Source: Branchiostoma lanceolatum | Lineage: Eukaryota; Chordata; Leptocardii; Amphioxiformes; Branchiostomatidae | Direction: 5' to 3' | Assembly: GCF_035083965.1 (NCBI RefSeq) | Contig: NC_089724.1 | Location: 8,162,501 to 8,226,500, forward strand | DNA length: 64,000 nucleotides | Part shown: piece by piece, positions 20,344-33,600 of the stretch | How the letters are laid out: every line of letters begins with the position of its first letter | Numbering within the stretch: position 1 is the stretch's first letter | The notes under the pieces: model-generated | Database searches by the model: none | What the model was told of the DNA's origin: nothing | What the model saw: only the letters and a program-made list of their open reading frames with translations | Translations under genes and position numbers: made by a program

Positions 20344-20554
20344 TACTGTAAATGCAGGAATGTTCGCGGTGGTTTTTATGTTCACATTTTTCGCGATGAA
20401 CTCTTTACCGCGAACTTAAAACCACCACAAAAAGCCGTTCCATTGTGTGGCTGTAGCGCTACTATTGTGACAAAGGCGAACTCAAAACCACCGCGAACAC
20501 TCATTTTTTCCCTGCTTTAAATTAAATCGTCACGACATTTCTGCATTTACAGTA
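20344..20554. mobile_element. Inverted-repeat element, family A (TACTGTAAATGCAG ends)
   Basis: It begins TACTGTAAATGCAGGAATGT and ends ACATTTCTGCATTTACAGTA, with internal GCGGTGGTTTTxATGTTC palindromic blocks. Other copies are at 22959-23133, 50075-50269, 52575-52770, 54057-54598 (disrupted) and 58674-58890. Non-coding. Confidence 0.8.
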
Positions 20555-20699
20555 TCATATAATGAGTGTAGACGTGCGTATGGAGACAATGAAGAAGAGT
20601 TGAGTCGATGGTAGCAATGGTGATTTAATCACATTGTCAGTCAATGTATACCCTTCAATGGTTTACCCAGATCGTCTTGATTCCAACATCACCCAAAAT

Positions 20700-20865
20700 T
20701 AGCCTCCGATGCAGACTCCTCCCGGCTGTTTTCTTTTTCAAGTTACAGTTTTTATACTATTACATTTTTTTCTTATTGCCGGTCAGCAATTAGAAAAAAA
20801 TGTAATAGTATAAAAACAATAACTTGAAAAAGAAAACAGCCGGGAAGAGTCTGCATCGGAGGCTA
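20700..20865. mobile_element. 166-bp foldback element with exact 9-bp target duplication
   Basis: Arms of about 70 bases start TAGCCTCCGATGCAGACTC and return as GAGTCTGCATCGGAGGCTA. ACCCAAAAT flanks both sides (20691-20699 and 20866-20874). A 9-base duplication plus long terminal repeats fits Mutator-like (MULE) insertion. No room for a gene. Confidence 0.8.
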
Positions 20866-21692
20866 ACCCAAAATCACATCGTGTTCATGTACGCACACAT
20901 CGTCATTCTGATAAATACTATCGGATGTTTTAATAGAAAGTGTCAATAAATAAATAGTCCATTATCACTTATATCTGCGACAACTTCGTGAAATGTCTTG
21001 TACTCACCATTTCTTTATAGGCATAAGGGAAACTTAGTCAAGAACTTTCATTATCAATTGAACTTTTATGCCCCCTTACGTCTGGTGACATATCCCAAGA
21101 ATAAGTTAACTTTTGGTTGATCGTCGTGAAAGCAAACGGTGATTAGAGATTTTCAGACAGAAATGAACAAGGCAACAATTATGGCAAAGTATGGCGAGAT
21201 TGCCACAGCGGTTTTGGGTTGTACAGAGATGTCCTTGCAAGACCATGTGACAACGTCTCAAGATGTCACAGTTTCGTCACAAGAAGAAGAAGAATAGTTT
21301 CATCTCCATTGTTGCCGATGATTATCTGATCACCTCAAAGTCACATTGTCCTTGTCATAAGTTAGATCTTCCACTGACGCTTGTTAGAGACGTAGAAGTC
21401 CATATTGAATTACGTCTCTCGACGTCTTTCTGACCAGCAGATCCCCTCTCGTCGTACCGGAAGTGCGTCACACTCGTTTCCGCACCTGTCGTCCATCTTG
21501 ACCTTGAAGCTCTCCTTCCCAGGATCCGATGTAACAGTCGTTCCCGTTTTCAGTTCCTTGGAAACAGGTCTTATAAGCTGGTATCCAGGACTCGGGAGGC
21601 AAGACTTTGATAAAGCCTTGCGTGCTTTGCTCAACAATTAAAGCTTAGTCCAGAAGTCAACGCTGTAACTCAGCTTCACATACGGAATATCA

Positions 21693-24600
21693 TTACTCGA
21701 TTTGTCTTGGTAGAAATTGGCCTGAAATGTGAGTCCTCCTGACCCTACTGCCCCTCCGGGGCTGTCCTTGTCTGTCCAACCCAACGTACCAGCGTTGGTG
21801 GTTCCTGCCCGGGCGATACCTGCGTGACAAGAAGCAAAAATAGTTTAATGTTTCTGTGCACGCTATCGATGAAAAAAACTTGGCCACTGTGGCCTGTGTA
21901 AATAGATAAGCTGATATGATAGCACACTGAACGTGATGTTTCCTAGATTCACTCTTGGGCATTGAAAAGTGTTTTGTCGTGTGTATGATTATGTTTCTAC
22001 GCAGCCTATTTTAGTTGTCCGGGTTTCCACTGTCTTAGATTTTACTCATGGTGGAAGTTTGCCTTGTGTCCTCACATCGTCTTTCTTCACTGGACCAGAC
22101 TATTTGTCAGCCAGGGTGCCTAAAGGCTCGTGTCGAAATGGAGCAAGGCAGATATGTCTACTGCATTTTATTTGGTATAGGAGACACTGTACAGGCCTTC
22201 CTGAGATAACCTCCAAGCAGATCTATCGGTAGCAAGGACAATATCCAAAGGGCAAAAGAAGCCGATGGCCAATAATGCCTCGTTTGCTCTCTGGATACTG
22301 TCACTCAGTCATTGCCACCGATAGATCTGATTGGAGAATACTCTTGAAAGACTTACAATGTGCATTGGTGAGAACCTGAAACAAAGCTAAGATCGAGCTT
22401 ATCATTCCACTGCACTTCAAAGGATAACTCAGCCCCAAGAGGGGTAGAATTGTGAGCTTCTGTGTCTTCACATGTTATTTCGTCCTTGAGAGGCGCATGT
22501 GTGCATATATCGGCCAGTTGTTCTTCATTATATTCGGAATGAGTTGCCGAGGAAAACTTCCTAACAAGCGTGCCGCGACCCGACGGTATAGCGTCAAACC
22601 GTGGCACGCAACTGGCTACCCGGCCGTTTGTTAAGCAAGTCTTCCACACATGTTTCGGATCGGAGAAGCATAAATGATCACACGTGAGCCCGCCCCTATC
22701 GTGCGACGGCGGCGTGAACTTGAGCCAACATGAACTTTAGAAATTATGAAGCATCTGGAATCAGGATCATTAGGCGTCACGATACCCCGTCACTTAAGGG
22801 ATGGGAGGCTGTATATTCGATCTGTGATATCTATCACAATCATTTCTCTGAATTTGCTTTTATGTTATCAAACACATTATATCAATGTCCGCTATTGAAA
22901 AGATATAAACAGGTCTGTTTTTGTGCATCCATGTCATTGTTCTTTAGTTCTTCCCTTATACTGTAAGTGCAGAAATATTCGTGGTGGTTTTATGTTCGCG
23001 GTTTTCGCGGTGAACTCTTTACCACAAAGTTAAAATCACAGCGAAAATGTTTCCATTATGCACGTGGCTGTAGCGCTACTTTTGTTTCAAACGCGAACTT
23101 AAAACCACCGCGAACATTTCTGCATTTACAGTATTTTCCTGGTACGAGGACGAATTAGGTGCCCGTTTAATGGATCTACTGTAAAATTGCCACCGGTGTG
23201 TTACTTATTGGTCAAGGCAGTCGGCCAACGGTTCGGTTGGAGCCGGTTCACTTCTTGATTGAAAGTGTTGGGCATGCGCTAGGGGGGGTCGCGGTGTGAT
23301 AACGGAAAGACATGGCGAGTTCTGACCCCACCAAATTTACAATTTGCTCTAGTCTCGCGATGGCTCTCCAGACGACTTTCTTATCGCCTCAAGTCTATAG
23401 CTATAGACATAGTTGTAGCGACGGATTTGAGCAAATATCGTTCACTGGATGTAGATTATATATTTATTCAAAAATTGTACGCTGGCATTGAAGTATAATT
23501 TCTATAGATTCAAGGACGTAAATTGTGCCTCCTTAAAGTAATGGAGACATTATCACGGGGGGTGATACACGATCTCAAGATGTTTCGCTTTATTTGTAAT
23601 TTGTCTACTCGTGTTACACCTTAGAAATCTATTTCAAAGTTGTTACTTCTCTTCTTACAGATACGCCCATCTGAAAATTGTTATTCTTAAAAAACAAATT
23701 TGCTGATTTTGCTCCTTTTCACAGTTTCACTTGCTACAGGCTAAGATTACTTCGTCTGCTGAGACGCGCTGCCCTTAAGGCACAAGAATGTGTTCCACAG
23801 GTGGAGACTAGTCCTTTACGTTTATCAGGGACAGATGGTGTGAATCTGCCGTTCATCCCGAGAAAACCATCTTAAGCTACAGCCTCGAAGAAATGGGCGA
23901 ATTGGAATGTTTATACTCTCCAAGCAGAGGTTGGGGTAGAAAATTGTGACCGTTTTATCTTACGCCCCGTTTTCTGGGTGGAGAGTGCCGACAGAAAAAG
24001 GGACATATGATAAGAAGGTCACAATCTTCTACCCCAACCTCTGCTTGGAGAGTAATATTCATGCATTTGTTTTGTGTATCTATTGGTTCGCACAAATAGA
24101 ATAAGAATCAGAGGCAAATAAATATGCAAAATATAACAATACTGTAGGAGTAGGGAGGAAACCCGGGAGGCTTGTCTAAGCCCTCCTCCAATAAACTAAC
24201 TAATGATAACAATGAAATACAATCATAAAGAAAACAATAGATATAACCAAATTCTAATACACTTCAATAGAAGCAAATAATGGAACACAAAGATACATAA
24301 ATACATCAATATGTATACAACAAATCAATAATAACATGTCAAGAAAATGAAAATCAGACAAACGACGAATTGAGATTAAAAAGTTGGAGGGGTCGGATGG
24401 CAAGTGCTTACACGGTTGCACGTCTGTGTCAGTTTTAGTTTTCATTGTGTGTTATGTTTGCTAAGTAATGTTTTGCCTCAGTTAGTGGGATCCTTTGTTA
24501 ATTTGGAATTGTACATGTATCTATGTTTGTATATAGTATTAGATGAGGACTCCAGGAAGACTAGTAAGTATATGATGCATGTTATTAATGGAAGTTCTAA

Positions 24601-27600
24601 ACAAACATACAAAGTTACAAATATACAAACATACAAACATACAAACATACAAACAAACAGACTCACAACTCCATGTAGGACTGATGTTTGCAGGGCCAGT
24701 TATTCCCCAGAACTACTAGTATTCAAGAGTGGAATATCTTGCCCACGAACATAGTACCAACAAAATCAGGCCCAACACATCGGGCACCCCATCTCGCCAT
24801 AGATAGCTCTTTGGGAAGAGAGTACGCGGTATACGCCTGGCCCCATAGCGGCTTTTTTTGGAACTGCAGGAGCAGGTTTTGCTTCAGACTTTGAAAGAGG
24901 ATAACTGATGTTTGGTATGTAGATAGCTTGAGTGATGATTTACATAATTACAAACGTGTTATGCAAATCAGCATCTAGTTTACATGATTAATGAGGAAAG
25001 TTTATGCATCCGCTACATTTCATGATAGGTCTCTCAAACATGTTACATATATAACTGAGGAAGAGAGAATATTGATAGATTTCAACTATGCAAATGAAGA
25101 CCTTATTTGCATAATCAATAAGAAAATACTAGATGGGGTTCATGAATCATTTTGATTGTTGGTATGCAGATAGTTTAAGTGATGCTTTGTATAATTAGAT
25201 TCTGATTACGCAAATCTGATTTGCATAATTGATGAGGAAATTTAAAAAATCCGCTGCGTTCCATGACAGGACTATTCAAGTGTGGTATTTGTAACTGAGG
25301 AAAAGAGGAATGTTAATAGACAGAAAATATGCAAATGAATACCTAATCTGTATGATTAACGAGAAACTACTTTAATTCCTAGCCTGACGAATCGCGCTCC
25401 TAGTGTCCAGCCGGGTCAGTAACCTCCGGCTGAGAGCTTGTGTAAATATAGGCTACTTTAATTCCATACTTGTAAATGGCAGCAATTTCATACTTGTGGC
25501 ATTTGGAAGTAATGTGAATGTGAACATCGTTGAATATAAATTATGCTAATGAGGACCTCATTTGCATAATTGATGATTAATGTTAGAACAGCTTTCATTG
25601 TTAAGGTCATACTTTGGACAACTTCTGTTATTTGGGTTGAGATTCACAATCAATGAGAAGCACTCATACTACGTTAGTCATAAAGGTTAAGATCATCTAG
25701 CAAATGTATGGGGTCGTGGAACTCTAGTTTCATTTACAATTAGTTAGATTTAGTTTTGCACCTTCTTTGCTCGTAGCACCACCTCCACCACCACCGGCCG
25801 TACCTAGGCGAGCACCTCCCCTCGACGTGATACCTACGTCGGGTTTTTCCCAGTAAGCAAGCAAGCAAGCAAGTAAGCAATATAAGATAAGAAAAAAGCA
25901 ACCAAAGGGATGGTCTACAAAGCATCACAGAGTCATAAGAAGAAGAAGGCAAGAAGAAAAAGAAAAGTTCCCTATCATCCTTTCTGAGTATTTTAGAATG
26001 GCGATCTTGTTTTCATAGCATTTGTGTTCTAACTAGCCTGGGTGTCATCCTAGTTAGTTCCAGGTCACGTACTGTCCATTCACCATAGGAGCCCCTGAAC
26101 TCAGGCTATGTCATAACTACATATATGCAAAGTCAAATATTACTCTTATTATGTGGCTTCAGTGAACTCTGAAGCCGTTTTCTATAACAACCAACTTAGG
26201 AATTCACAGTTTAGAAAATGTATGAACATGTGTACAATAAGATCCTAAATTCTAGCTGTATAAAAGTTGGACTATGAAATATCCGTTGTAGTACGGTGTT
26301 ACCCACCTTGCTGCGTATGTGTTGTACCCGTTGTCTTCTATTCTCTCTAGGAACTCGCAGTCTGTTGTGAAGTTTGGCTGTGTCAAAACAAAACAAAATT
26401 GTAAATCAATGCTAGTCTTTGGAATATTCCCAGACGTGCATCAAAAATAGAAACAACTTTGAAAGAATGACAGTCGCGGATATACTACAACCTGTGAAAG
26501 TGACCACCTGTTCATAAGGACCATCTGGCAAATGTAACCACTTTTCGGGTACTCTTTGCGTTGACATAAGCAGTAGTAATCCTGTCTATAGTAACAGCCT
26601 ATCCGCATAGACAATGTTTTATATCGGTCCCCTGGCTGGTCTTCTTGTGCAGTTTTAACTCTACGACTATGTGCCTAAGTGTACGCGTACAGCCAAAAAC
26701 GTGATCGCCCCAAAAGCAAATTTTAGACATAAGGTGAAGAGGAGGAACAGGTACAAAACCCTGAGTTTTGTTCATGTCAATGTGGCACAGGCCAGGAAAA
26801 TTCTTAGTAGTGGCAGCGAAAGAAAGGAACCGGGGACCAAGAACAGAAACTTTAAAGAAGAACGAACTGTTGGCTTCAGAATGGTCGATCACACTTTTCC
26901 ATCTAGATCCCTTTATAAACTCACGTCAAATCAGATGTCTATCTGTTTGTTTAAGTTAGGTACACTTCATTTGGCAGTAACTAAGGACAGATCAGTCAAA
27001 TTTGCGGTCTGTCGTAATTTTCGACAAAATTTGTAGGCGGCTTGGACCAGACGTCTTGCATGGTGGGCTCGAGGTTAAACCCAGCATTACTCCCAACTCC
27101 CAAATTCGCACCAAAAACCACATCAAAAGACCTGGAGCTCTAATTGCGCATTTCAGCGCGCCGCGCGCCGCCTTTGTTGGTCCCTTCCTGCCTTCTAGTT
27201 ACTAAGCTATGCGGGCGGAGGAATGACGGGAAACACCCATATTATACGGTGTGTAAGACCAGGTGACAGCTTTAAAGTACACACGTACGGTGATTGAGAC
27301 ATCACAAGATGGACACATGCAGGGGTGAGGAAAGCGGAGAAGTACGTTTCACATTATCACACCGTTTGTTGATAATTAGTAATACGTTAAATCTAAGTCT
27401 TATAAAAACAGAGCCGGAACTTGGCAAACTGACGGCAAAAAAGTACTGTACTGCCAAATTAGCTGGCTTCTGCCAGTTGGTGTAAAGGGTGTGTTTCCTG
27501 TTGAAGGTTGCCAAAACGTCGGTTTGATTTTAACGTGGTGAAAACCATCCTGCGGTTTCTTTAATCTTATTGTACCTCGCCAGTGTTAACCCAGGGGGCC

Positions 27601-30600
27601 ATGGTACATATCGGTAGAGTGAGTATAGTATCTGAATAAAATGTTTAGGCATCATCGCTCTCAAGTTTTTCTTCGCTAACTTAGCCTTAGGTCATGTTAA
27701 TTTGTTATAATATGGATGGCATTCTCCGGGGACCCCGAAACTGATGTGAGCGCGCGTGCGAATGAAAAAAAAATGCCCCCCCTCCCAAAAAAGTTGCATT
27801 CATTATGAAATCTACGTGGTCAGGAAGGATAAACAAAACCAAGGAGGTTAACCTCCTTGACAAAACTAAACAGAGTATGGCATACCAAATGATAGATTCT
27901 TTTTTCTTGTTCTTTCGCGTCTTCTCCTTTGGAATTGACTTGGCATTCTATGACTTCAGTGCCCGTTTTCGAAATATATTTTACAGCAATTTACAGCATA
28001 CATTTTCTCATTTTGCAGCTGTTCTGTACGATTTACAGTATGGCCGATTTTTTTTTGGGGGGGGGGGGATCGGAAATTGATGTGCGCGCAGATGTCATCC
28101 ATACAATCAAATCAACATGGCCTAAGCAATGTGATGGGAAAAATCACGCAGAACTTCTGTCTGTAACTCCAATTTATGGTGTAGATTATAAGGATATTCT
28201 ATAATCCGACAGTGGAACAATGTTAACGTGTTATTAGCTGTACCAAATTCGCTCAATGTGCCTTCGGGCTTGACTTTGACAACCACACACTAGTCATTTA
28301 AGTTAAAGACTTTTCGTTACAATCATTTACCTCCGCTAATGCGCGACTTTGAATTCCGCCTTTTCATTAATGTGTGTACTTAACTCTACAATGTTTGGAT
28401 AATTTAACCAAACTATGGTACAGATATGCATGCAATAACTTAACGGTCTGTAAGTTAACGGTCTGTATACAACTGCTTTCTATTCCCAATATCTACACAT
28501 GTACATATTTCATTACTTACCGATCCATATAAGTGCCCTCTGTTGGCCATACACAGATATCTGAGCTACGATTAATACCTATCCGTATTCATGTTCTATG
28601 TTATTCATGTGCAGATATACATGTAATTCCTTACCGGTCTATACAACTGCTATTACTTATATACATATATACGCATATATGATTAGCTTACCGATCCATA
28701 TAAGTGTCCTCTGCTGTCCATACACAGATATCTGGAGGCCTCCACGCCCCATATACCGGCCACGCCCACCTCCACCGTGAGAATGTGGAGAACAGCTGTG
28801 AGGAGAAAAAGGCGGGAAATTGTCATCAGGACTTTAGTCAGGACTCCATGATATAAATGTCAGCAGATGTGGGAAGAAAGGTAGGATTAGTTTTCTGACA
28901 AGCCTCTGACTTGGTCTGCAAAAGACGAAGTCACAATATCTTTTCCATACAAAATAAAAAGACTCCTTGTACACGACCAAGTGATTTATTCAACCAACGA
29001 TTCGGTGACCATCTGTCACCTTCCTCAGGGCAATTCTGACTGGTTCACACTAATGCATTGCAGCACAGGTGTCGCTGCTTATAGATGTGTCCCCAAACAT
29101 CCCCATACAACTGCTTGGATATATACAAAGATAGGATAAAATTTATATGCAATGAGGTACCAACTGGTCTCCGTTTAGTCATGGCGTTTAGTTCTGGCTG
29201 TCCTTTATTTTTGGACAGCTAGCTATAGATCTCACATCGCAACAACAACAACAACAACAATATATGCGTGCTTCAATTCTTCTGCACGTAGCGTATTACT
29301 ACTAATGATATACATATGTAACTCACTGCCAAAAGACGACTTTGACACTCAACACCGAGTGTGAAGAAACTCGGTATACACAAGCCGATGATAAGGCAAC
29401 TGTTGCAGCTGCATCAGTTAGACTACGGTGAGAACATGTGCAGGTTTAATAGAATTTCACCTTTAGCCATATTTAACACAGATGTAGAGCCGAATCCTGT
29501 AGTACAAAGCAAATCATTAGTTTAGCCTTGGCAGCACATGTTTTAAAGATACGGGGCAGAGTCAAAATAAAGTATCATCATAGTAGCACCTCGACAGAAC
29601 GTAACGTATACGTTAGCGTATGTAAGGATGATATATCGCGTCTATAGTTTCTAAATGCTGTGTCGAAAAACATATCATATGCAACGTACGAATTCGAAAC
29701 TCTGATGCAACGTTGAACAAACATACCACAGATATTGTGATGAACTCACGGTATTGTAACTACAAGACAACAGCTCCTGCAATTGCCTGATAACGCATTG
29801 CAACTGAGGAACCACGCTGGGTTAAAAGCTGTCTTGTTGACAGTTGACTTTACCACTGATTATTGATGAAAACAAACAATTCACCAGGAGTTCCACGAAT
29901 GAACATTACGTTCTGGGTCAGTGCTTAGTATAGTAATAGTCGAGAAATCTGTAAGTTGCAACAATATACTACTTTTTTACACGAACTTGCACTTTTGGGA
30001 GGCGGATTCTATCCAGTGTAGTCACTATCTAGTTACTAATAGTTTAAGTAGAGAGCTCCACTTAAGAGCACCCTTTTTTTACATGAACTTACACTTTGGG
30101 GAGGGGGGTCCATCCAGCGTAGTGACTATTTAGTTACTAATAGTTTAAGTAGAGAGCTCCACTTAGTAATAGCATCCTTTTTACATGAACTTACACTTTG
30201 GGAAGGGGGGGCATCCAGCGTAGTGACTATTTAGTTACTAATATAGTTTGAATAGAGAGCTCCACCTAAGAGCATTGTTTTCTACATGAACTTACACTTA
30301 ATATTGGCGAGGGGGGTCCATCCAGCGTATTTAGTTACTAATAGTTTAAGTAGAAGAGCTCCACCTAAGAGCATCATGAGTCGTTGACCTTTAAGAGTCT
30401 GTTATAGAAACCTTCTGGTATCAAATGGAGTTTGAAATGACCTTGTCATGTTCGGTCTGCTAACGACAGAGGTCAGGCGCACGAGAAATTATGAGCGACC
30501 TTTCATTAAGTTGTTTTTCTGGCTAAGTACACCCGTCAAAACATGTCAGATCACATACGGGCACTCTCAAACCAGGTGCAGTAGTGGTCTTTGTACAAGG

Positions 30601-33600
30601 TACAGACATAGCCTCCACCAAGCCTTCCTACGGGGGTATGGATCGTAGAATTCGGCCGAAAAAGCTTCAAAAAGGAATTATTATTGGCCGGTAGAGTCAG
30701 TCTACGGTAAGATTGATAAAAATAACTGCGCCTGCAAATGTTAGTCTGGTAGAGACTAGTACATACAATGTACCAGGTTCAAGTTGCTACTGTATTTTTT
30801 TTTCTATATGAAACCTACTGAGGGAAAAAGTGGTCGTTGTGGTGTGTTCTGGGCTCATCTGAGGAGATAAAACAACTTCGACTATCTGCAGGTTTCTTTT
30901 TCATGATAAAAGACAGCTGCTTTTTTTCTACAAGCAACCTCACTGCAACGTACGATTCAAAAAGCTGTTTTGAGAGGTACAAGGCTGAATAAAAGTTCCA
31001 AACGGGAACTATGCGGCTCCAGATGTCTCACTGAGGGACGACTGCGATGTGAAAAATGTCGGTTAGCTTGAGGAATTGATCCACTCTACGTTATGCTGTT
31101 TCTGAGAGGGGTTAGCTAGGACGCAACTTGAATAAAAGGTAAAATGGGAAGGAAGCTAAAAGGTCTATCCGTGTGTCTGTGTAATTTTGCGTCAAAATAG
31201 TTTATTAGCTCTATTTCTGTCATGTTTCTTTTGATCTTTTGTGGTTGCTCTCGCGGAACATTTCTCCCCGTGACCCCGGCTCGCATGTGTACGATTCTTT
31301 CCCTGGTCCATCTCTGTGATTTCAAAGAGAAGAAGGAGAAGACGAAGATGAAGGGCGACGGCGGAATTTTCCACCTCGAGCGCCGCTCTATACTTGAGGC
31401 GTAGCCGTCACACAAGACGTATAATTATGTCCAGACGTTTATGTCTAACGATCCATAACATATCTCTCCAAATTTGCGACAACCGCAGCTCGAAGTGAAA
31501 CGCAAATCACCTGTAAGCGCTATACTATAATTTTCCGGGTGGGTGCGCACCCGTTGCCGTACGACCATATCGTCTCAGGTGGTCTCTACAGGCCTTCTGA
31601 CGTCTTGTCATGTGGGTAGGAGATATAGAGGAGGATAAATTGGAGTCAATTGCTCTTCGCCTTAAGAAACTGTCGGGCCGCTTAAGAAGAGAGGGCTGTG
31701 TGGGTTGAAAGAACTGCACGGCAGACCACCGGGGTAGTCACTACTTCTGTCGTCCGACCCGCCTGTCCATCATGTGTTCAACACATGAGTTGTCGTCAGC
31801 GAGCAGGGGCTGACATCGAGAAGTTGTAATTGGTGACGTAGTTTCTCTGGAGGCGGGGCTTTGTGATGAAGAAGGGCTGACCTTATGTTTGTTTACATTA
31901 GTCCAGGCGGGTTTCTTTTTCAAGGGAGGGAGTGACGTAAACCGCCCAAACCTTCACCGCAACATGTCAGCGCGTATTACGCACGTGCGGATGGATCTCA
32001 CCGTAGGCAAAAACGTGAATAGTATAGCCTCCACCAGGCCTTTCTACGGGGGTACGGATCGTATAACTCGGCAGAAAGAGGAATAATTGGCCAGAAGAAT
32101 CAGTCCACGGGAAGGGTAACATTTCCCCTTTTGCCTTTCATCATTTCATCAAACGGACATATCACAGACTGACTGTGCCTGCCAATGAAAACCTATTGTG
32201 GCGAAACTCTCTCCTGGCAAATATTCTCCCATAGCCGTAGCCAGTCTGGCAGAGACCACAGGAATATCGTGTCTTCTGTATCGTATGGTAGTCGCTATAA
32301 ACACGAACATTACATTCAATGTCAGATACAGCATCAACATAGCGACTTCATGTGCCTACATGCTTTTGGAATAAATAATGATGTTTTTTTTCCACCTCAA
32401 CATCGAGACCTTTGTTCATAGAATAACTCTTTAACCTTTAGCACTATGAAGTAACCGTTTGGCACCCAATTCCCTAACGGTTACAGAGTTAGGCAGTAGG
32501 GAAAAGGTTAAAATGACGATTGAAGTTCAAAGATGTAAAATGATTTTTACCAGACAGATATACTATTTAACCTTTTGAGTTTTGAATTTTTGTCCATCCA
32601 TTCAAGTCTTCAGAATGTGCGTTTTGAAATGAAAGTATAGACAATGATATTGAGGGTAATTCAACATCCATTGAAATCTATATGCTGGGGGTAAAATGAG
32701 AGTCCGCGTTTGTCAACGATTTGGAAATTATGACATTTGCATCTGTATATTGCAAATTGTGCAATTTAGCAATATGACTAATTATGAGTGCCAAAAAGGA
32801 AAAAAAAGTGCAATTTGTCTTCACTTTCAAGATGGACGAATATCACGCCAGGAAATCAAAGAAGGGGCCGCTCTATAATAAAGTGAAATTATTATTGACA
32901 TGAGGCAAACCCAGGCCGTGTCTATCTTAATTGCCCGTCATAAAACCACACGTGCAACAAACATCAATTATTTACTTATTTACACACCATTGTTGACCAT
33001 AAAATAGCTTTTCTTCCTGTCGATTTCCAGAAAAACCTTTCCCTGTCTTCCTAATTTTTTGTCGGTACTACTGATACTGATGACATATCTACATTAATCA
33101 TCATTTAGATTAATGGTCACAGTCATCATATCATTACCAAAAAAATCCGTTTGGGTTTTAATGGTTGAATCACTAGCTATTTCTAGACTTAAAAAGATCA
33201 TGACGTCGTAAGCTCAGAAGACCTCTGCAGTCAAAATGACCTCTCTAGTCTTGGCGCCCATAAATCTCCAGCCCGACAGCGATATTAATAGGGTTGCTCT
33301 CTCTGCCCTTTGAGTGTTACAGCGGGTAAAACTGTTGCGTCTTTCTGGACAATGGATATGATGAGAAAAAACAGACTAGTGCCGGGAGGGACAGGTATCC
33401 CTGGCGATGTTGTTACAAGTAGTCCAACCGCAAAACTGTCTGCATGGATCGCGTATAATAGCTGTTCATTGTAGCCTATGCAAGAATAAGCACGTAGCTC
33501 AATTTCTGAAATTAATCTTAAGCCCAGTTCAACCCACATTTACTAGACAAGCCTTCCACCGAGAAACATATCTGTTCTTTTATCTCTACTATAACTGACG

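Noticed and set aside
22353..22649. 98-codon minus-strand open frame inside FGF intron 3
   Set aside because: No recognisable domain, no good splice sites, and FGF exons 3 and 4 join in phase without it.
26671..27036. Overlapping open frames on both strands (121 and 97 codons)
   Set aside because: No family resemblance on either strand and no splice signals; left as chance or old repeat.
29976..30375. CRISPR-like repeat array
   Set aside because: The repeats are about 102 bp with no spacers and the genome is eukaryotic; it is a minisatellite.
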